From assembly GCA_026989405.1 (NCBI GenBank), contig JALSJL010000492.1, forward strand, positions 1-7,727: 7,727 nt of DNA. The letters run 5' to 3'. This DNA is from Marinosulfonomonas sp. (GTDB taxonomy: Bacteria; Pseudomonadota; Alphaproteobacteria; Rhodobacterales; Rhodobacteraceae). Below are positions 1 through 7,152 of the stretch, piece by piece. The position numbers and the translations under genes were made by a program. The notes beneath the pieces are model-generated. The model saw only the letters and a list, made by a program, of their open reading frames with translations, searched no databases and was not told the origin of the DNA. Every line of letters starts with the position of its first letter. Position 1 is the first letter of the stretch.

Positions 1-425
1 ACCGGCGACACACCGGCCTCCAGCGGAAAGCGACGCAGCATCGACGCGCAAAATGAATGGATGGTCTGGATGCGCAGGCCGCCCGGCGTTTCGATGGCGC
101 GCGCAAACAACGTCCGCGCGAACTCAAGCCCGCCATCAGAGGGCAGCGTGGCACCCAGTTCTGACAGTTCTCGCTCCAGACGCTCATCGGGCAGCATGGA
201 CCAGGTGCCAAGCTGCCTGAACAGCCTGTTCTGCATCTCGCTTGCGGCGGCCTTGGTGTAGGTCAGACACAGGATGTTTTGCGGTGAAACGCCCTGAAGC
301 AACAGCCGCGCCACGCGGTTGGTCAACACCCGGGTCTTGCCCGAGCCGGCATTGGCCGCAAGCCAGGTGCACGCCGTCGGATCGGCCGAGCGGATCTGGG
401 CGCGCGTTGCGTCGTCGATCGTCAT
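1..425 (-). CDS. addA: AddA helicase-nuclease subunit, N-terminal part (cut by window edge)
   Basis: This is the start of AddA, the UvrD/Rep-type (superfamily 1A) helicase-nuclease subunit that works with AddB to resect double-strand breaks and load RecA. Only 141 codons are inside the window; the rest, including the C-terminal nuclease domain, lies beyond the left edge. The visible part has a Walker A motif (ANAGSGKT, residues 24-31), a motif Ia-like stretch (LTYTKAAASEM, 54-64) and a motif Ic-like stretch (IQTIHSFC, 119-126), in the order expected for AddA. The start is the ATG at 425, whose ATGA overlaps the addB stop codon, so the two subunits are probably translationally coupled. A GGTGGG stretch inside the end of addB could serve as ribosome binding site. 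The reading frame is open to the edge, with no sign of damage. A UvrD or PcrA helicase is the alternative, but adjacency to addB makes AddA nearly certain. Confidence 0.95.
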   Translation of the reverse strand, partial: MTIDDATRAQIRSADPTACTWLAANAGSGKTRVLTNRVARLLLQGVSPQNILCLTYTKAAASEMQNRLFRQLGTWSMLPDERLERELSELGATLPSDGGLEFARTLFARAIETPGGLRIQTIHSFCASMLRRFPLEAGVSP

Positions 426-3376
426 GCGCCCACCCGAATTGATACCGCGCCGTCGCTGTCATCCCACTCGCCATGGCGCGCCAGGTGGTCGTAGTCGCCG
501 GAAAAGCGCAGTTTGGCAACCGCCCGCCGGGCAAGATACCCCTGGTCTGGATCGTGATAGGCAACCAGCAAGCGCCGCAGTTCATCGGTTACAGTGTCGG
601 TGTGGCCGGGTTCAAGCGTAACCGTGTTCACTTTCGGCTGAGCGCCCAGCCCGATATGCGCGACCTGTCTGACGGTGCCTGCGGCGAGGTTTTCAAACCC
701 GCCGCGCTCCAGCATGGCAGCTTCGAGAAACAGCTGCTTGTCGAAATACTTCATCTCTTTTTCGGTTGGCAGGCTTCCGGTCTTGTAGTCGTAGATCGCA
801 TATCCACCCGAGCCAAGCGCGTCGATCCGGTCGGCGCGTGCCGTCAGGGTGAACCCGATGTCGTTCAGCGTCATGGCGCCCCGGCACTCCCAGGCAACCG
901 GCCGGGCAATCGCCTGTCGCGCGGCCTCGTCGGTCAGCAGTTTTTCGGAAATCCGGTCAAGCTTGGCGCGCCACAAGATGCGCGCGGCGGGCCATGGTGC
1001 CTTTTCTTCAAGAATGCGATCGGTGATGTCCATCAGGCAGCGACGGGCAGCGGCGAGGTCCGAAAAATCGTCGAAATCCTTGATGAAATGTTCCATCACC
1101 TCGTGCAGGATCGAGCCGCGCAGCGGTGCGCTTGGGCCGGGCTTGAGCGGATCAAGCCGAGAGATGCGCAGGATGTGGCGCGCATAGATCGCGTAAGGGT
1201 CGCGGATCAGCCGGGTTATCGCGGTAACCGAAAGCCTGTCGGGGCGTGCATGGGTTGGCGGGCAGGGTGCCGGACGCGGTTCAGGGGCAACCGGGCGATC
1301 GGGCGTTTCAAGCGCTTTGGCGAGCTCTACCCAGTATTGCCCCCGCTGCCGCATGGCTGCCAGTTCATCGCCCGTTTCCGGCGAAATTCCCTGCAGCAGG
1401 TTGGTCAGCCGGTTCAACCACCGAGACGGCACGGTTTCCGAATCTTCGTCGCGCAGCGAGCGGCTGAGAACCACCGTCCTGGCGGCGATGGCCTGTTGAA
1501 AATCGTGGGCGGCAAGCCCGATACGGCGTTCCGGCAACAGCAGGCCGGCCTTGCGGCGCATCTCGCGGTTCAGCCACGGATCGGGGCCCGGAAGTTCGGG
1601 CCATACGCCATCGTTCAGGCCGCCAAGAATGACAAGCTCCGCGCCCTGCACGCGGGCCTCCAACGTGCCCCAGATCATGATGTTCGGGTGCGGCAAAACC
1701 GGATCGCGCGACTCGCTGCGGTCAAGAATGGCCCGGAACAGAGACGCATATTCGCTTGCTCTGACCTGCCCGCCGTATTGCGCAACTTCGGATATTTCCG
1801 CAATGGCGCGCTCGGCTTCAGCGCCGGCGGCGCTTTCCCACAGGGGGCCAGAGGTTTCGCCCTGAGGCCCGGCCACCAGGCGTTTGACCAGCTCGACATG
1901 GCGGGCGAAATAGGTGGCGAACGGCAGGGTGCCGGTAACGTCCAGCCCGACCAGAACCCCGCTGATCCAGTCTGCCCATTCGGCGCAGCCGCCATCCGTA
2001 TCCTGCCGCGCAGCCCATGCCCGCAAGGCGTCCGGGTTCGGGAAGGCGGGGCCGTTCCTGCGAAATTCAAGCTCCAGATTCCTGGTTCTGCGCAGATGTT
2101 CGGGACGCGCCGACGTGCCGGCGCACACCAGGGGATGTTTAAGCAGAATGATCAGCTCATCGGCAGCCAGCCTGCGCCCGAAAGCGTCACAAACATGGCG
2201 AAACAGCCGGCCCGGTGCCGTTTGGCCAAGCGGCTCTCCGGCACTGACATCAGGCTCGATACCCCAGCGGTCGAGCGCTGCGTGCACCCGCCGGGTCAGC
2301 GTCCGGTCCGGTGTGACCAGCGCAGCGGTGGTTCCGTCTTGCGCAGCTTTTCGCAAGATCAGGGCGATTGCCGCGGCCTCGTTCCTTGGAGATGCGGCCT
2401 CAAGCAGGCTCATTCCGGCGGTTGCCGCGCCAATGCCTGAAAGGGCAGGGCCCTCACTCATCCATTGGCTTGTCACAGGCGCAGGGCGCAGCGCCAGCGA
2501 CACCAGCTTGTTGCGTTCGCGGACGTCTGGCGTCACATCGCCTGACCATGGCCGAACGTCCTGCGGCGACAGATCAAGCGCCGACATCAGCCGGCGAAAG
2601 CGATATTGGGGGTGGTCCTCGGCGGCATGGGTTCTGTCCAGCATGTCCCAGACCGGTGTCGGAAGATCAAAGTCAAACCCCGGCAGCACCACCGCGCCCT
2701 GCGGAAGAGCCGCGATTGCGTGCATCAGCAGGGCCGTGGTGCCGCGCGACCCGGTCGAGCCGGCCATGATGATCGGGTGAGCGGGCGGCGCCGCGCGCCA
2801 TGTTTCTGCAAGGTGCTCGACCACACCGCGCTGGCGCAAAGCTGCGTCGGTTGCAGGTGCGTTTTGCGCATCCAGGAACCGGGTTGCGATTTCAAGAAAC
2901 CTGAGGCTGCGCTGCCAGTGGCCGGACCGGTCCGCGACATCGAGATTCAGAAGTGTCTCCGGCAGAACTGCCTCATCGTGAAGCTCGGCCACGAGCAGCG
3001 CCAGACTGTCGGCCAGATCAAACAGCGCGGCGCGCGGGGCGAGGTCCGGCTCCTGGTCAAGCAGTTGCGAGATGAGTTGAGCAAGTTCCAGCCGGATGCG
3101 CAGCGGTGACGCCGGTGGCGCAAGATCAATGGCAAGCGGATCGTCTGCAAGCTCTGTCACCAGGCGCACACGCGGCAACAGGCGCGCGGGCCCTTCGTGA
3201 AAAAGTTGCAGGATGCGCCGCCGCATGCGTTGCGTGTTCACGATCAGCTCCACGCGGGCCAAAGCCTCGGGCGGCTTGTCGGCCATGCGAGAGACAAGTC
3301 CCTCAACCAGTCTCCTGGGGAAGTCCGCGCCCGGCGGGCAAGCAAAAACGCGGGGGGTTGCGCTGGGTTCAAACAT
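422..3376 (-). CDS. addB: AddB, double-strand break repair nuclease subunit (alphaproteobacterial type)
   Basis: AddB is the partner of AddA in the RecBCD-like complex; it carries a second nuclease and helps recognise the regulatory DNA sequence. Counting from the ATG at 3376 the protein has 984 residues. The N-terminal two thirds is a degenerate helicase-like region (for example VILGGLNDGVWPELP and SRSLRDEDSETVPSRWLNRL) without a canonical GKT Walker A. The C-terminal quarter is a PD-(D/E)XK (PDDEXK_1) nuclease: GSILHEVMEHF with the histidine near 758, RADRID near 847-852, YDYKTG with D863 and K865, and KQLFLEAAML as the Q motif. The last 120 residues contain no cysteine, so the C-terminal iron-sulfur cysteine set of Bacillus AddB is absent. 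An in-frame GTG at 3385 would add three residues. I prefer the ATG because the protein then begins MFEPSATPRVF, as I recall for relatives; neither start has a clear Shine-Dalgarno. It lies about 62 bp after tsaE and overlaps addA. Confidence 0.95.
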   Translation of the reverse strand: MFEPSATPRVFACPPGADFPRRLVEGLVSRMADKPPEALARVELIVNTQRMRRRILQLFHEGPARLLPRVRLVTELADDPLAIDLAPPASPLRIRLELAQLISQLLDQEPDLAPRAALFDLADSLALLVAELHDEAVLPETLLNLDVADRSGHWQRSLRFLEIATRFLDAQNAPATDAALRQRGVVEHLAETWRAAPPAHPIIMAGSTGSRGTTALLMHAIAALPQGAVVLPGFDFDLPTPVWDMLDRTHAAEDHPQYRFRRLMSALDLSPQDVRPWSGDVTPDVRERNKLVSLALRPAPVTSQWMSEGPALSGIGAATAGMSLLEAASPRNEAAAIALILRKAAQDGTTAALVTPDRTLTRRVHAALDRWGIEPDVSAGEPLGQTAPGRLFRHVCDAFGRRLAADELIILLKHPLVCAGTSARPEHLRRTRNLELEFRRNGPAFPNPDALRAWAARQDTDGGCAEWADWISGVLVGLDVTGTLPFATYFARHVELVKRLVAGPQGETSGPLWESAAGAEAERAIAEISEVAQYGGQVRASEYASLFRAILDRSESRDPVLPHPNIMIWGTLEARVQGAELVILGGLNDGVWPELPGPDPWLNREMRRKAGLLLPERRIGLAAHDFQQAIAARTVVLSRSLRDEDSETVPSRWLNRLTNLLQGISPETGDELAAMRQRGQYWVELAKALETPDRPVAPEPRPAPCPPTHARPDRLSVTAITRLIRDPYAIYARHILRISRLDPLKPGPSAPLRGSILHEVMEHFIKDFDDFSDLAAARRCLMDITDRILEEKAPWPAARILWRAKLDRISEKLLTDEAARQAIARPVAWECRGAMTLNDIGFTLTARADRIDALGSGGYAIYDYKTGSLPTEKEMKYFDKQLFLEAAMLERGGFENLAAGTVRQVAHIGLGAQPKVNTVTLEPGHTDTVTDELRRLLVAYHDPDQGYLARRAVAKLRFSGDYDHLARHGEWDDSDGAVSIRVGA

Positions 3377-3379
3377 CGG

Positions 3380-3392
3380 TGCCACTGTGGCA
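3380..3392. repeat. 13-bp palindrome at the addB start
   Basis: TGCCAC-T-GTGGCA is a perfect inverted repeat with a one-base centre. It lies immediately upstream of the preferred addB ATG and covers the alternative GTG start. In the mRNA it could form only a small stem (TGCC/GGCA with a five-base loop). It may affect initiation of addB or may be chance; no role is demonstrated. Confidence 0.3.
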
Positions 3393-3438
3393 ATTCATCG
3401 CCCGATTGCAAAGCCCCGATTGGCCCGGCACCGCCGGT

Positions 3439-3939
3439 TCACGTGGTTCTCAGGCTGCCTGTCGCCTGTCGCAGCGTTTTTTCCCAGCGCCCTTTCGGGC
3501 CGCGAACCTGAACGGTGCGCCGTTGCGGATCACGCCCGATTTCGAAAGCCAGTGTCAGGGCGTGGTCTGGTCGAAAAGGTCCAAGCGCTTCGGGCCATTC
3601 TACCAGACAGACGGCGGTTTCGAATGCTTCGTCCAGACCCAGCTCGAGGTATTCGGCCGGGTCTGACAGCCGATACAGGTCAGCGTGCCAGATTTCACAG
3701 ATTCTGTCATCGTAGGTCTGGATCAGGGTGTATGTGGGCGAGGGCACGTCTTCATCAACTCCGGCCGATGCCAGCCGCGCCTTGATGAGCGATCTTGCGA
3801 AATGGGTTTTGCCGGCCCCTATTTCGCCTTCCAGCAACAGCACGTCGCCTGGCCCCAGCAGCGGTGCAAGCGCAGCACCAAAGGCGGCAGTTTCATTCTC
3901 GGTCGCAAAAGACAGGGTGTGGTGCAGCATATCAGGCAT
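3439..3939 (-). CDS. tsaE: TsaE, ATPase of the tRNA t6A37 threonylcarbamoyl-transfer complex
   Basis: TsaE is the small cytoplasmic P-loop ATPase that works with TsaB and TsaD to put the threonylcarbamoyl group on A37 of tRNAs that read ANN codons. The 166-residue product has the family's usual size and motifs in order: Walker A GEIGAGKT (38-45), the switch-like SPTYTL (67-72), HADLYRL with D87, and VEWPE (114-118) with the conserved Glu-Trp. The chosen start is the ATG at 3939, 42 bp after the preceding gene. No good Shine-Dalgarno precedes it, and the in-frame ATG at 3930 (residue 4) is a possible alternative. It is co-directional with the divL-like gene upstream and addB downstream, as in other alphaproteobacteria. 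The amgK- and murU-like genes that often follow tsaE in this group are missing here. Confidence 0.95.
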   Translation of the reverse strand: MPDMLHHTLSFATENETAAFGAALAPLLGPGDVLLLEGEIGAGKTHFARSLIKARLASAGVDEDVPSPTYTLIQTYDDRICEIWHADLYRLSDPAEYLELGLDEAFETAVCLVEWPEALGPFRPDHALTLAFEIGRDPQRRTVQVRGPKGRWEKTLRQATGSLRTT

Positions 3940-3981
3940 GCGCCAAATTCATACGCGACATCCCGCAAGCCGCAAGCCCGA

Positions 3982-5604
3982 TCAGGCCGAAGCCGGTTCT
4001 GCGCCCAGGTTCAACCGTCGCACAGGTTGTTCCTGCTGGTCTGGTGGCTCCTGCTGACCTGTCGTCCGGGATGGCTCTGTCGGTCGGAATGTTGCCATGG
4101 TTGATCCACCCGCGACGGGTTTGAACGTGCATTCAACCGCTCGCCCGTCAAGCATGCGCACCGTTGCTGTCCACTCTGATCTTGCGCCGGGCGTTGAAAT
4201 GAACTCGCGAACATCGCCCCATACCGGAGACGGAACGCAGCTTTCGCCCCACAGCCTAGTCGCATCGATGATCCCGAACTGACCGAGGATCGTGGGTTCG
4301 GGGGCGGCCCAAAGGTCATTGTATGCCTTGTTTGACATGGTTAACGCGCCGGCAGGTGAAAACACGACGATGGCCTCGTCCAGGGCGTCAAGCACGGCTT
4401 GCCCGGTTTCCAGTTCGGCACGAAACCTGCGGGTCAGCGAAATCTCGGCGCTGATGTCTTCAAACAGAAAGGCAAGCGCGCCATCCGGGTGCGGCCGCCC
4501 GACAACCCGGTAGGTGCTGCCATTGGCCAGCGTCCAGATTTCCTCATAGGTTCCGTTGATGGCCTCTGTTTCAAGCTCCTGAAATTGTTGAATCCAGGAT
4601 TTGTAGTCTTTCGGTTCGGGCAGCATCTTCTTTTCCCGCAGCCTGTTCAGAACCGCATGCAGCGTCGGGCGCGACGACAGGAAGTCGGCCGGAAGCGATG
4701 TCAGATCCATGAGCGCCGGGTTGAACAGCGTCAGCCGCCGTTGTTTGTCAAATACCGCCAGACCAACAGTCAGGTGCGCAAATGTTTTTGTAAGGGTCTG
4801 AACAAAATCGCGCAGCGCGGTTTCCGCCTTTACGACCTTGTCTGCCGAGACGGCCATGAACAGGCTTTCGTTGTGCATCCGGACCTCGAAACACTCGAAC
4901 CAGCGACTTTCCGCTTCGCCGGCGATGCGTGTTTCGATCCGCAACGATGTGACGGGTTTACTGTCCGACCCCGTGTTGGCCAGATCAAAGACCCGCGCCG
5001 GTGGCCAGGGCGGAGTATCGGGGTGGGGCGCGTTTTTCTGTGCGAGGTCCAGATAGGCATTGTTGGCCCAGGTGATTGTTCCGTCCGGGCGCTGGGCCCA
5101 GACAAGAAACGGTGCAGACCGCGCGGTTTCGCGCAGTGTTTCCAACTCGGTCTCCATCGCGCGGTAGTCGGGAAGCTCCAGCGAGACTTTCTCTTCCGGG
5201 GGTGCGGTTGGCGTTATGGAGATGCGAATGAGGCCGGATTTCCACTCTGCGGTCAGTTGCAGGCGCCCATCGGTCGACCGGAGTTGCGTGCGGCCCACAT
5301 CCGGCAATTCGTGCAGGCACTGGTCAAGCCCCTCGAACCGTCTGGAATGAGCGGACAGAAATCTGTGCCAATCAGACTGAAGCCCCGGCTCGGCGGCAAG
5401 GGCATCGGCGGCACCGGGGGTGGCATCAATAAGGTCTTCGGCGTCGAACAGAAAAACCTCACGATCATCGTGCGGTCCCTGAAAGATTGTCGCCCTCCGG
5501 GCGCGGCGGCCTTCAAGCCGGGCCAGCAACCACAGCGCTGCTGCGGCGAGCAGGAATGAAGTCAAGAGCAGCGCACCGATCTGAAGCAGACTCGTCAAGG
5601 ACAT
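3982..5604 (-). CDS. divL: DivL-like membrane multi-PAS protein without kinase domains
   Basis: The 540-residue protein (from the ATG at 5604) begins with one membrane segment (about 6-30, rich in Leu and Ala) followed by a basic RRARR. Several PAS-like segments follow: a divergent one at about 48-93, one at about 163-257 (SAPFLVWAQRPDGTITWANNAY), a PAS_7-type one at about 278-384 (VGLAVFDKQRRLTLFNPAL) and one at about 405-507 (LDEAIVVFSPAGALTMSNKAY). The protein ends in a Gln/Pro/Glu-rich tail. No H-box and no HATPase N, G1 or G2 box is present, so it cannot be a histidine kinase. As I recall, full-length DivL pseudokinases occupy this place next to tsaE in other alphaproteobacteria, and the kinase-less PAS protein called DivL in Rhodobacter capsulatus modulates CckA-ChpT-CtrA signalling and gene transfer agent production. 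Function here is inferred from that. An upstream in-frame ATG at 5646 would add 14 residues, but it lies inside an inverted repeat, whereas 5604 has a GGGAAG ribosome binding site. Confidence 0.75.
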   Translation of the reverse strand: MSLTSLLQIGALLLTSFLLAAAALWLLARLEGRRARRATIFQGPHDDREVFLFDAEDLIDATPGAADALAAEPGLQSDWHRFLSAHSRRFEGLDQCLHELPDVGRTQLRSTDGRLQLTAEWKSGLIRISITPTAPPEEKVSLELPDYRAMETELETLRETARSAPFLVWAQRPDGTITWANNAYLDLAQKNAPHPDTPPWPPARVFDLANTGSDSKPVTSLRIETRIAGEAESRWFECFEVRMHNESLFMAVSADKVVKAETALRDFVQTLTKTFAHLTVGLAVFDKQRRLTLFNPALMDLTSLPADFLSSRPTLHAVLNRLREKKMLPEPKDYKSWIQQFQELETEAINGTYEEIWTLANGSTYRVVGRPHPDGALAFLFEDISAEISLTRRFRAELETGQAVLDALDEAIVVFSPAGALTMSNKAYNDLWAAPEPTILGQFGIIDATRLWGESCVPSPVWGDVREFISTPGARSEWTATVRMLDGRAVECTFKPVAGGSTMATFRPTEPSRTTGQQEPPDQQEQPVRRLNLGAEPASA

Positions 5605-5613
5605 TTGCTGAAA

Positions 5614-5619
5614 CTTCCC
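5614..5619 (-). promoter_or_regulatory. Ribosome binding site that fixes the divL start
   Basis: GGGAAG on the minus strand lies nine bases before the ATG at 5604. The longer reading from 5646 has no such site. This supports the shorter protein, which opens directly into its membrane anchor. Confidence 0.5.
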
Positions 5620-5621
5620 AA

Positions 5622-5651
5622 TGTGAATCGTCTGCCCCAAGGTCATTCACA
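5622..5651. repeat. Inverted repeat TGTGAAT-N16-ATTCACA upstream of divL
   Basis: Two perfect 7-bp arms (5622-5628 and 5645-5651) flank a 16-bp spacer in the regB-divL gap, 17 bp upstream of the preferred divL start. The spacing suits either a dimeric regulator's operator or a hairpin in the 5' leader of the divL message. The left arm also contains a GANTC (5625-5629), the recognition sequence of the cell-cycle methyltransferase CcrM. I recognise no known regulator for this motif; it is not an FNR box (TTGAT-N4-ATCAA). Confidence 0.4.
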
Positions 5652-5655
5652 AGGA

Positions 5656-5670
5656 TTAACGCCGGGTTAA
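5656..5670. promoter_or_regulatory. Candidate CtrA binding site (TTAA-N7-TTAA)
   Basis: The plus strand reads TTAA (5656-5659), CGCCGGG, TTAA (5667-5670), followed by CC; this is a perfect match to the full CtrA consensus TTAA-N7-TTAA. On the coding strand it reads TTAACC-N5-TTAA. It lies in the 116-bp non-coding gap between regB and divL, about 51 bp before the divL start. TTAA is rare in such GC-rich DNA, so two copies at the exact spacing, in a gap, are unlikely to be chance. Binding is inferred from the motif alone. Confidence 0.55.
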
Positions 5671-5720
5671 CCAAGTGTGGCCAACGGGTCGCGGGTGGTC
5701 GTGGTGGGGCAGAGGGGCGC

Positions 5721-7118
5721 TCAGACCGCAATCGGCTTGTTTGTTCCCAGACCCTCACCGAGTTCGTTTTCCGGAACGCAAAGTTCGAACCGCGACCAGA
5801 CAATCTCGACGATTGCGCCGCATTTTTTCCCGGGTTCCGGCCTGAGCGAATAGGAATCATGGGCGTTGGCGAAGGTCAGCTCGGCGCCGGAACGCTCCAA
5901 CAGCGTTTTGGCGATGAACAGCCCCAGCCCCATGCCCTGATACTCGGGCCTGGCGTCCTGATCGGAGGGCCGCGAATTGAACGTCACAAAAGGATCGCCA
6001 ATGCGGCCGATGACGTGCTGCGAAAACCCACGGCCATCGTCAATGATGCGAATCGAGACACGATCATCGGTGCAGTTAGAGTCGATCCAGACCGTCGATT
6101 CGGCGAAGTCGACGGCGTTCTGGATCAGGTTTCGAAGCCCATGGATAATCTCGGGCCGGCGCCAGACGATCGGGCGCGGGTTGAGCCCGCAGGTTTCCGG
6201 GTCGGGCGAGAAAATGACCCTGGTGCCCCGGTCGACATGCGGCTGAGCGGCTTCTTGCAGCAGCGCACACAATGGGGTCTGCCGCAAATGCAGATCTTCC
6301 TTGCCGGCCTGCCCCATCGATCGAAGAATATCGCGGCAGCGGTCCGCCTGTTCACGAATGAGCAAGGCGTCGTCGCGCAGGTCGGGATGGCGGCCCAGTT
6401 CTTCGGCCAGTTCGCTGCTTGCCAGCTTGATGGTTGCAAGCGGTGTCCCCAGCTCATGGGCGGTTGCGGCGACCACACCGGCAAGATCGGCAATTTTCTG
6501 TTCGCGCGCCAGGGCCATCTGCGCCGCCAGAAGCGCTTGCGACATGGAATTGACTTCGCTGGTCACGCGCTGGGCATACGCCCCCAGAAAACCGATGCCG
6601 ATCACGATCGCCAGCCAGAACCCGAACACGAAGATGGGCGGCATCCGCAGCTGGACCCCTTCTGCCGTGTGCAGCGGGACATGAAAAAAGGTCACCAGCG
6701 TGATCAGGGTGACCGCCACGAAGCTGACCAGAACGGTCGATCGCGCCGGCAGCGTTGTCGCCGCGATCGTCACGGGCACCAGTATCAGAAGGGCAAACGG
6801 GTTGTGCAGCCCGCCGGTCAGAAAGAGCAAGGCGGCCAATTGCGCGACGTCAAACAGCAGCATCAACAGGATTTCGGCTTCCGAAAGGCGCTTGTTTTCC
6901 GGGAATACGAATATCGCGATGAGGTTTGCGACGACCGAGGCACCCACCACCATGAAGCTGAGCCCAAGGTTCACATCAAGACCGAAGTATCTGTTCGCAA
7001 CCAGTATCGCGGCCAGCTGGCCGGAGATTGCGATCCAGCGCAGGATGGCCAGCGTGCGCAACCGCACCCAGTTGCTGCGGCGGTGCTCGTTCAGCAGTCC
7101 GGCAAATCTGGCCTGCAT
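5721..7118 (-). CDS. regB: RegB/PrrB redox-sensing histidine kinase
   Basis: This is the membrane sensor kinase of the RegB-RegA (PrrB-PrrA, ActS-ActR) system, which adjusts respiration, electron transport, carbon and nitrogen fixation and, where present, photosynthesis to redox state. The 465-residue product has about six membrane segments in residues 24-182. It carries the quinone-site motif GGLHNPF (102-108), a HisKA H-box HELGTP with predicted phospho-acceptor H221, and the redox cysteine C261 in QADRCRDILRSMG. The ATPase domain has an N box (NLIQNAVDFA, 330-339), a G1 box (DDGRGF, 360-365) and a G2 box (GMGLGLFIAK, 395-404). Every residue expected of an active RegB is present. The ATG at 7118 has a strong AGGGGG eight bases upstream. 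It is divergent from senC, the classic arrangement, with regA expected downstream of senC outside the window. divL follows after about 116 bp. Confidence 0.96.
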   Translation of the reverse strand: MQARFAGLLNEHRRSNWVRLRTLAILRWIAISGQLAAILVANRYFGLDVNLGLSFMVVGASVVANLIAIFVFPENKRLSEAEILLMLLFDVAQLAALLFLTGGLHNPFALLILVPVTIAATTLPARSTVLVSFVAVTLITLVTFFHVPLHTAEGVQLRMPPIFVFGFWLAIVIGIGFLGAYAQRVTSEVNSMSQALLAAQMALAREQKIADLAGVVAATAHELGTPLATIKLASSELAEELGRHPDLRDDALLIREQADRCRDILRSMGQAGKEDLHLRQTPLCALLQEAAQPHVDRGTRVIFSPDPETCGLNPRPIVWRRPEIIHGLRNLIQNAVDFAESTVWIDSNCTDDRVSIRIIDDGRGFSQHVIGRIGDPFVTFNSRPSDQDARPEYQGMGLGLFIAKTLLERSGAELTFANAHDSYSLRPEPGKKCGAIVEIVWSRFELCVPENELGEGLGTNKPIAV

Positions 7119-7126
7119 GTTCTGCG

Positions 7127-7132
7127 CCCCCT
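7127..7132 (-). promoter_or_regulatory. Ribosome binding site of regB
   Basis: AGGGGG on the minus strand ends eight bases before the regB ATG at 7118. It is the best Shine-Dalgarno match among the minus-strand genes and fixes this start. Confidence 0.6.
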
Positions 7133-7152
7133 GGTTGCGTCAAGATCGCCCC

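Noticed and set aside
473..2440. A 655-codon open frame on the plus strand, opposite addB
   Set aside because: Its translation is Arg/Gly/Pro-rich with no family motif, and it lies wholly antisense to a well-supported addB. Long antisense frames are expected in GC-rich genes with biased third positions.
1914..2780. A 288-codon open frame on the plus strand, opposite addB
   Set aside because: Ser/Arg/Ala-rich translation with no motif, antisense to the helicase-like part of AddB.
3932..3961. A nine-codon leader-like frame (MSRMNLAHA) whose stop overlaps the first codons of tsaE
   Set aside because: It has no ribosome binding site and no pattern suggesting attenuation; so short a frame in a 42-bp gap is easily chance.
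3964..3977. Tandem 7-bp direct repeat (CGCAAGC twice) just after the divL stop
   Set aside because: Only two short copies with no link to a mobile element, terminator or binding site.
4399..5559. A 386-codon open frame on the plus strand, opposite divL
   Set aside because: It has no recognisable motifs and lies entirely opposite the PAS protein; it is a composition shadow.
5671..5720. Possible terminator between regB and divL
   Set aside because: No stable stem followed by a T-tract is visible; the stretch is C-rich on the coding strand without clear dyad symmetry.
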